From: Selenomonadaceae bacterium | Lineage (GTDB): Bacteria > Bacillota > Negativicutes > Selenomonadales > Selenomonadaceae | Direction of reading: 5' to 3' | NCBI GenBank assembly: GCA_022786545.1 | Contig: JALFXV010000094.1 | Coordinates: forward strand, 1-48,924 | Length of the DNA stretch: 48,924 bases | Shown here: positions 45,338-48,924 of the stretch, piece after piece | How positions within the stretch are numbered: position 1 is the first letter of the stretch | Layout of the letters: each line of letters begins with the position of its first letter | Translations under genes and position numbers: made by a program | Notes under the pieces: generated by a model | Told to the model about the DNA's origin: nothing | Seen by the model: the letters and a program-made list of their open reading frames with translations, nothing else | The model's database searches: none

Positions 45338-45772
45338 TTATGGTTCCTTCCGGTACTTCTTTGGGGTGAATTTCTGCTTGGCAACGCGCTTTGCCAGCGT
45401 CATGGCCTGGGTGAGGGAGGATTTTAGGAGTTCTAGGTCTTCGCCATCGGGAGTGAGGTTGCCGCCAAAGGCAGCGGAGGTGTCGAGTTCTGCCAGCATT
45501 TTCTCAAGGTCCTTGGCGATGTCGCGCTCATCGCGCGGGGTGAGGGGTGGGAGGTCGGCGCGAGTGTCATCATTTGAGGAACTAACAATATCCGATACTT
45601 TAACATTTAATGCAGTTGCTAAATTAACAATATCTTCATTCGTAATATTTGGTGTATATCCTCGCTCCCAATTAGATATTACTTGTGGAGATTTATGTAC
45701 TTTTTCAGCCAATTCTTTTTGTGTTAAACCTTGATATTTACGTAAAGATTTTATTCTATGTCCAATATTCAT
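45338..45772 (-). CDS. XRE-family repressor (CI-like)
   Basis: The 144-residue protein has an N-terminal helix-turn-helix (about 5-60: GLTQKELAEKVHKSPQVISN) and a C-terminal linker and helical region rich in Asp and Glu (PLTPRDERDIAKDLEKM). It has no Ser/Lys autoprotease domain, consistent with removal by the ImmA protease. ATG 45772 follows GAGGTGATTACT. It diverges from the Cro-like gene at 45928 across a shared operator region. Its 3' end is copied at 43141-43161. Confidence 0.88.
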   Translation of the reverse strand: MNIGHRIKSLRKYQGLTQKELAEKVHKSPQVISNWERGYTPNITNEDIVNLATALNVKVSDIVSSSNDDTRADLPPLTPRDERDIAKDLEKMLAELDTSAAFGGNLTPDGEDLELLKSSLTQAMTLAKRVAKQKFTPKKYRKEP

Positions 45773-45791
45773 AGTAATCACCTCAATATAT

Positions 45792-45910
45792 ATTATAACA
45801 AAAGTAACGTATTATGTTATAATAACTAACGAAAATTGAGATTTTTTTATAAAAAGGCTTGACATTAACGCAATTCGTTAGTATTATAATAGTCGTAACG
45901 TATTTCGTTA
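45792..45910. promoter_or_regulatory. Lysogeny switch: divergent promoters and TAACG-N5-CGTTA operators
   Basis: Rightward promoter: TTGACA (45859-45864), a 17 nt spacer and TATTAT (45882-45887). Leftward: TATAAT on the minus strand (45797-45792). Operators: TAACG-CAATT-CGTTA (45866-45880) fills the rightward spacer, TAACG-TATTT-CGTTA (45896-45910) lies just after its -10, and a one-mismatch copy, TAACG-TATTA-TGTTA (45805-45819), covers the leftward spacer and -35. The two rightward sites are 30 nt apart, three helical turns. Confidence 0.8.
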
Positions 45911-45927
45911 AAGATGGAGGTGATAAA

Positions 45928-46173
45928 ATGCCAGTGCATGAGAATATACGAATGATTAGGGAAGCTAAAGGCGTATCAAAAACTTTTGTAGCCAAAGGCC
46001 TTGGGATGAGTTTACAAGGTTATCGCTACATTGAGGATGGTAGCGTTAAGTTAGATGTGGAGCGAATGAAGGTTATTGCTCGTCTGCTCGGTGAAGATAG
46101 TGCAGTTTTTTTGAATGATAAACTAACGAAATCCGTTATAGATAAAATGAACACCGCAGTAGTTGGAGCATAA
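45928..46173 (+). CDS. Cro-like XRE-family regulator
   Basis: The 81-residue single-domain protein has a helix-turn-helix at about 15-60 (GVSKTFVAKGLGMSLQGYRY) and lacks a C-terminal domain, the size of phage Cro or anti-repressor proteins. GGAGGTGAT precedes the ATG at 45928; a longer frame from 45859 runs through the promoter and is not real. It is driven by the rightward promoter, and a further TAACG-N5-CGTTA site (46124-46138) lies inside its 3' end. Confidence 0.85.
   Translation: MPVHENIRMIREAKGVSKTFVAKGLGMSLQGYRYIEDGSVKLDVERMKVIARLLGEDSAVFLNDKLTKSVIDKMNTAVVGA
46124..46138. promoter_or_regulatory. Additional TAACG-AAATC-CGTTA operator inside the Cro-like gene
   Basis: A perfect match to the operator consensus, about 220 nt from the switch. 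It could support looping by the repressor. Confidence 0.6.
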
Positions 46174-46196
46174 TTGATGGCAGGAAATAAAAAAGA

Positions 46197-46268
46197 CCGA
46201 ACTAGCAGAAAAACCAGTTCGGGATAATAGTCCTAGCGGACTATTATAGCATATTCATTATGAATATG
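46197..46268 (+). other. Three consecutive perfect hairpins before the CRISPR-like array
   Basis: CCGAACT/AGTTCGG (46197-46222), ATAATAGTCC/GGACTATTAT (46224-46247, 4 nt loop) and CATATTCA/TGAATATG (46250-46268, 3 nt loop) follow each other almost without gaps. No T tract follows any of them. They could end Cro transcription or form part of an array leader. Confidence 0.6.
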
Positions 46269-46297
46269 GCCTTGAGAGGAGGTGAGGAGATGATAGT

Positions 46298-46469
46298 GTT
46301 TCCGTCCCCTTCCGGGGATTTTGATTTTTAACGGCCTTGAGAGGAGATGATTGTTCAGTTTATGCTACGCGTTTCCGTCCCCTTTCGGGGATTTTAGTTT
46401 TTAACCTAGCCTTCACTCTCTTGACAGGGGCGTACAGTGGTGACCAGTTTCCGTCCCCTTCCGGGGATT
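46298..46469 (+). CRISPR. Orphan CRISPR-like mini-array (three repeats, two spacers)
   Basis: Repeat 1 (46298-46332) and repeat 2 (46371-46405) are both 35 nt, begin GTTTCCGTCCCCTT(C/T)CGGGG, end TTTTTAAC and differ at three bases. Repeat 3 (46447-46469) keeps only the first 23 nt, as terminal repeats often do. Each has a TCCCC/GGGGA stem. The spacers are 38 and 41 nt. No cas gene is in the window, so it would depend on host Cas proteins. The first 14 nt of spacer 1 repeat sequence lying just before repeat 1 (46268-46281). Spacer 2 resembles the LysM gene at 48290-48327. Confidence 0.65.
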
Positions 46470-46499
46470 GACAAGAATATTTTAGCACGAATTGTTCAA

Positions 46500-46521
46500 C
46501 CTGTCCACTATAGTAGACAGG
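46500..46521. promoter_or_regulatory. Palindromic operator before an HTH gene
   Basis: CCTGTC-N-ACTATAGT-N-GACAGG is a 22 nt palindrome with one mismatched pair, 25 nt before the coding start of the next regulator. It is probably an autoregulatory site. A TTGACA box lies at 46468-46473, overlapping the end of repeat 3, but without a well-spaced -10. Confidence 0.6.
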
Positions 46522-46545
46522 TGTAGAAAGGAGAAGTACAGGCAA

Positions 46546-46803
46546 ATGAAATTTGCACAGCTCCTGAAGCAGGAGCGCATGAAGAATAAAATATCGCTTC
46601 GCCAGTTGGCGAAAACTTCGGGTATATCTGTAGCCTCAATCTCACTGTATGAGTTGGGAAAGCTGGAGCCTACATTAAGAGCCGCGCACACGTTGTTACA
46701 GGCTCTGGGAGCCAGCATAGAGGTGGGAGCTGACAGCGGCTACACACCGCTGGAAAGGAAGGTGAGGTATGGCAACGGTCGACATGCAGGGCTTAACCAT
46801 TAA
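46546..46803 (+). CDS. Small XRE-family regulator
   Basis: The 85-residue protein has a helix-turn-helix (about 5-58: MKFAQLLKQERMKNKISLRQ, then ASISLYELG). AAAGGAG precedes the ATG at 46546 by about 12 nt; the longer frame from 46492 crosses the palindromic operator. It overlaps the next gene by 35 nt in another frame. It probably controls the early gene series of the element. Confidence 0.8.
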   Translation: MKFAQLLKQERMKNKISLRQLAKTSGISVASISLYELGKLEPTLRAAHTLLQALGASIEVGADSGYTPLERKVRYGNGRHAGLNH

Positions 46804-47044
46804 CGGGGCTGAAGTCCTTGTTAATTGGGTAAATAACTTTTCAAAATATAACCCTATAAAGTATCAGGGTGACCTGATATATTGGGGCAGGCTGGCAAAA
46901 GAGCGGAGCAGGGAAAGACATTCCTACATCCTGCTCAACGGACACCAAACCAAAGATGGCAAGCTTCACAGCCTGTCGTTCAAGGCGGAGGGAAGCAGCA
47001 TAAAATTCATTGACAGCAAGAAAACGAAACAGAAAAAGGGGTGA
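46769..47044 (+). CDS. Hypothetical protein of the mobile element
   Basis: The 91-residue protein (MATVDMQGLTINGAEVLVNW onward) has a Trp/Tyr-containing middle and a very basic C-terminus (KFIDSKKTKQKKG) that could touch nucleic acid. I do not recognise a family. AAGGAAGGTGAGG directly precedes the ATG. It overlaps the regulator upstream and the stop codon of the next gene's leader, so it is part of an operon. Confidence 0.65.
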   Translation: MATVDMQGLTINGAEVLVNWVNNFSKYNPIKYQGDLIYWGRLAKERSRERHSYILLNGHQTKDGKLHSLSFKAEGSSIKFIDSKKTKQKKG

Positions 47045-47049
47045 CTGAA

Positions 47050-47310
47050 ATGATTGATAAAGATGCTCACTTGGGTGCTATTAGAGACCTAAGGAGCCGT
47101 CAGGAAGCCAATTGCCGCAAAGCGGCCAGGCTTCTATATACGGCAAGTCAGCTGGGTAAGGCTGCTGAGTTCATATGGCGTCACAGGCGGGATGCCGAGC
47201 CGGATGAGATTGTCGGTATGCGTGCGGCAACACGTTGGCAGGCCAACGAACTCAGGCAGAGGGCTGATTTTCTCCTAACGTTATGTGATGAGGAAATATT
47301 TCCTCTCTGA
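47050..47310 (+). CDS. Hypothetical helical protein of the mobile element
   Basis: The 86-residue protein is Arg/Ala-rich and predicted all-helical (RDLRSRQEANCRKAARLLYT, with a second helix ending LTLCDEEIFPL). No known domain is recognised. The ATG at 47050 follows AAAAAGGGG by 8 nt, and an in-frame GTG at 47041 overlaps that site. It is in the early operon. The gap 47311-47502 holds no clear gene. Confidence 0.65.
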   Translation: MIDKDAHLGAIRDLRSRQEANCRKAARLLYTASQLGKAAEFIWRHRRDAEPDEIVGMRAATRWQANELRQRADFLLTLCDEEIFPL

Positions 47311-47502
47311 TTGTTACTTAATAACAAAATCTGCCGTAATGCAGATGCCATCAGGAAAGACTGAACCGCCCTGGTTTTTCAGTATCACCACTTTCTTCCA
47401 GGGGAAGGGATAAGGATGGTTTTTACAGAGGTGCCTATCCTGCTGGTGGCATCTGGATTGCGGCAGAAAGATGAGCCCGATTGGGCAGAAAGGAGAAGAA
47501 AA

Positions 47503-47826
47503 ATGAATATTGATGCTGATGTGCTCGACCGAATGGTTGAGAAGGGCAGGGAACTGAAGGAGCTCCTTGCCAATAAGGATATATTACGGTTTATGGAACT
47601 GATGGCCAGTATGGACGGTCAGGTTTCGGTGGTGCCGTTGAGGAGTGACACACTGCTGTATCCCAGCGAGGTGCGCAGGATGCTGCGCATATCCAACTCA
47701 ACCCTCAAGGAATACTGCAATCAGGGACTCTTGACGGCTTATCATACGCCGCCGAAGGGCAAGACAAAATTCTGGTTATCACAGGTACTCGCCATACCTG
47801 TAACAGAGGAAGGAGGCACTGCGTGA
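47503..47826 (+). CDS. Helix-turn-helix protein, excisionase/MerR-like
   Basis: The 107-residue protein has an N-terminal helix (DVLDRMVEKGRELKELLANK) and a C-terminal winged-helix segment (about 55-100: LYPSEVRRMLRISNSTLKEY, then KTKFWLSQVLAI). It resembles the HTH_17 excisionase/MerR type, in which a Lys-rich wing binds DNA. AAAGGAG lies before the ATG at 47503. It could be the directionality factor for the integrase. Its last codons overlap the next start (GTGA). Confidence 0.7.
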   Translation: MNIDADVLDRMVEKGRELKELLANKDILRFMELMASMDGQVSVVPLRSDTLLYPSEVRRMLRISNSTLKEYCNQGLLTAYHTPPKGKTKFWLSQVLAIPVTEEGGTA

Positions 47827-48218
47827 AGGTAACAATAGAACTTGATGGTACTGATTTGAAGAAAGAATCCAATGCCAGAGCATTGGTTATGCTGATTACT
47901 GGCAAGGACTTAGAGGCGAGTATTCAGCCTGCGGTAGTTACGGCGGACAATCCCCAAGACAATACTCCTGCAGATGCAGAACGCATCCAGGAACAGGAGC
48001 CTGAGCCCCCTGCCAAAATCAGCAGGCCTGCCAAAGGCAGGAAATCGCTGGAGACCTTAAAGGTGGAGCTAAGAAACTTTTTCTTGGCTCACCCTGAAAA
48101 GGGACAGGAAATTCAGCTGAAATGCCAGCAGCTTGGCATTTCAAATGCCTCAGTGGCGACCAAAGAGCAGCTGGAGGTGCTGTTGACTGAACTTGAGGCA
48201 GAACAAGGAAGGTGGTAA
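47823..48218 (+). CDS. Hypothetical acidic-linker protein of the mobile element
   Basis: The 131-residue protein has a short N-terminal beta segment (MKVTIELDGTDLKKESNARA), a Pro/Glu-rich linker (about 45-75), and a C-terminal basic-helical part (KGRKSLETLKVELRNFFL) ending in a coiled-coil-like Glu/Leu stretch. No family is recognised. The start is GTG 47823, overlapping the previous stop by 4 nt, which implies translational coupling. Confidence 0.65.
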   Translation: MKVTIELDGTDLKKESNARALVMLITGKDLEASIQPAVVTADNPQDNTPADAERIQEQEPEPPAKISRPAKGRKSLETLKVELRNFFLAHPEKGQEIQLKCQQLGISNASVATKEQLEVLLTELEAEQGRW

Positions 48219-48220
48219 GG

Positions 48221-48535
48221 ATGTCAAGACAAATAAGAAGGCGTATCCGCTGGGGCAGGGTGGCAGCTGCCGTTATCGGCGGTGCATTGGCTGTAACCCT
48301 GCTGACAGGGGCATACAGCGGAGACCAGAAGCTGGTGGAGACGGTATACACCGTCCGGGAGGGTGATACCCTCCGCGATATAAGTGAAATGTTCCTGCCG
48401 TTAAACACTGGCGGCAGGAGGTACATCCTGGAATTTGAGGAAGGCATCGTAGAGCTTAACCCGGAGCTGTGGGAGAACCGGGGCAGCATATACCCGGGAC
48501 AGGAAATCCGCATCAACTACTGGGTAAAGGAGTGA
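48221..48535 (+). CDS. TM-LysM protein, YneA-like
   Basis: The 104-residue protein has a basic start (MSRQIRRRIRWGR), one membrane segment (VAAAVIGGALAVTLLTGAY) and an extracytoplasmic LysM domain (about 40-104, YTVREGDTLRDISEMFL). This is the build of YneA, the SOS-induced division inhibitor of Bacillus. A host-arrest role in a phage early operon is plausible but inferred; a cell-wall anchor is the alternative. AAGGTGG and AAGG precede ATG 48221. Codons 24-36 are the stretch mirrored in CRISPR-like spacer 2. Confidence 0.75.
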   Translation: MSRQIRRRIRWGRVAAAVIGGALAVTLLTGAYSGDQKLVETVYTVREGDTLRDISEMFLPLNTGGRRYILEFEEGIVELNPELWENRGSIYPGQEIRINYWVKE

Positions 48536-48541
48536 GGCTGA

Positions 48542-48610
48542 ATGATTAGTGAATATGGCTGGGGCTGGCTTGGCATCATCGTCATGATAGCCATAGGAGT
48601 TTTCCTGTAG
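48542..48610 (+). CDS. Small membrane peptide of 22 residues
   Basis: ATG 48542 to TAG 48610 encodes MISEYGWGWLGIIVMIAIGV followed by FL, essentially one membrane helix with a short polar start. AAGGAG lies 10 nt before it, inside the end of the LysM gene. Position and ribosome site suggest it is translated with the LysM protein, perhaps as its small membrane partner. No family is recognised. Confidence 0.5.
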   Translation: MISEYGWGWLGIIVMIAIGVFL

Positions 48611-48660
48611 GTGGTTGTTTCCAAAATGGAAATAGTTGAACTAAGAAAGGAAGGGGCAAT

Positions 48661-48924
48661 ATGTCAGATATTGATGAACTGTATATCAAGGCAAAGGAGA
48701 AGCTGGAGGCTGAGTCCTTCCAGCATGGCACTCCCGAGGATGTTATCCGCAGCATTTGCCTGGAGTGGCTTGAATGGGCGCGTATAAACGATGCCAAGGC
48801 GGTTGAGCTTCTTGCGGATGCTGCAAAGGACACCGAAGGCACATACAAGGCAATGGAAAATTTTGCCCGTAACAAGGAGGGCAAAAAAGTCAAATGCGTG
48901 AAGCTGGAACCACTGGAAGCCATG
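48661..48924 (+). CDS. Partial early-gene protein of the mobile element (continues past window)
   Basis: The first 88 residues of a helical acidic protein are visible (MSDIDELYIKAKEKLEAESF, later LEWLEWARINDAKAVELLAD). AAAGGAAGGGG lies before the ATG at 48661. The C-terminus is cut by the window edge. The style recalls PcfK-like proteins of Firmicute mobile elements, a group that includes some Cas9 inhibitors, but the visible part does not prove it. Confidence 0.6.
   Translation, partial: MSDIDELYIKAKEKLEAESFQHGTPEDVIRSICLEWLEWARINDAKAVELLADAAKDTEGTYKAMENFARNKEGKKVKCVKLEPLEAM

Larger units (their letters stand above)
39361..48924. mobile_element. Integrated temperate-phage-like element (left part; right end outside window)
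   Basis: A tyrosine integrase pointing toward the chromosome, an ImmA protease, a CI/Cro-type divergent switch and a run of small early genes form the typical lysogeny end of a prophage or phage-derived integrative element. No structural or conjugation genes are in view, so phage versus conjugative element is open. Between ImmA and the repressor lies an AT-rich cargo of defence-type genes and remnants (41100-45330), whose base composition differs sharply from the GC-rich early genes. Confidence 0.8.

Noticed and set aside
46360..46545. Minus-strand 61-residue frame over the CRISPR-like array
   Set aside because: It only reads through the repeats and spacer. Its similarity to an antisense frame of the LysM gene reflects the spacer 2 match.
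47311..47430. Antisense peptide frame (VVILKNQGGSVFPDGICITA) between two early genes
   Set aside because: It looks protein-like but has no start codon or ribosome site and no recognised family, so I left it out as a gene.

Overview
The window looks like a chromosome segment of a diderm Firmicute of the class Negativicutes, probably a Selenomonadaceae (Selenomonas/Mitsuokella-like) gut or rumen anaerobe. The main support is an SLH-domain outer-membrane beta-barrel protein with a C-terminal Phe (30499-31752), together with the GC-rich Firmicute-type housekeeping gene order and Gram-positive-style Shine-Dalgarno sites. The genus is inferred, not proven.

Region 1 (1-18800) is a dense plus-strand housekeeping block. 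It runs ruvA, ruvB, queH, a SpoIID-domain protein, queA, folE, folP, folB, folK, a small membrane protein, rluB-type synthase, BaiN/HI0933-type flavoprotein, aroA, cmk, plsC, ispH, rpsA, a PDZ-radical SAM DUF512 protein, der and plsY. It covers Holliday-junction processing, queuosine, folate, shikimate, lipid and isoprenoid synthesis, and ribosome assembly and function. An 11+11 nt perfect palindrome sits at the ispH-rpsA promoter.

Region 2 (18800-25632) is a signalling block: an HPt-REC-HD-GYP protein, a stand-alone receiver, a hybrid histidine kinase (PAS-HisKA-HATPase-REC-HPt), a FIST sensor protein and a LysR regulator. It reads as a complete phosphorelay ending in cyclic-di-GMP breakdown.

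Region 3 (25800-39290) is a beta-glucan/cellodextrin locus: a secreted GH9 glucanase, RpiR regulator 1, an SLH outer-membrane porin, cellobiose PTS EIIC copy 1, PTS EIIA, a secreted GH16 lichenase, EIIC copy 2, a GH1 6-phospho-beta-glucosidase and RpiR regulator 2. The logic is extracellular cleavage, outer-membrane passage, PTS uptake with phosphorylation, then intracellular hydrolysis. No EIIB gene is present. Three decayed genes lie between the modules: an AAA/PD-(D/E)XK ATPase, an HI0074-type protein and an AAA_14/DUF4143 ATPase.

Region 4 (about 39360 to the right edge) is an integrated mobile element of temperate-phage type, cut by the window. It has a tyrosine integrase, an ImmA/IrrE protease, a CI-like repressor diverging from a Cro-like gene over TAACG-N5-CGTTA operators, and early genes that include an excisionase-like HTH protein and a YneA-like TM-LysM protein. 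An AT-rich defence cargo (41400-45300) lies inside it: a SIR2-type NADase gene, a DUF1828-family gene and an Abi_2/AbiF HEPN protein. The Abi_2 gene has its own promoter and a pseudoknot-shaped small RNA with a terminator in its leader, the layout of an RNA-antitoxin system. A second small RNA candidate with two UUCG hairpins lies next to the SIR2 gene. Beyond the switch lies an orphan three-repeat CRISPR-like mini-array. Its second spacer encodes almost the same peptide as the LysM gene 1.9 kb downstream, with nearly all differences synonymous, as if it had been captured from a relative of this same element.
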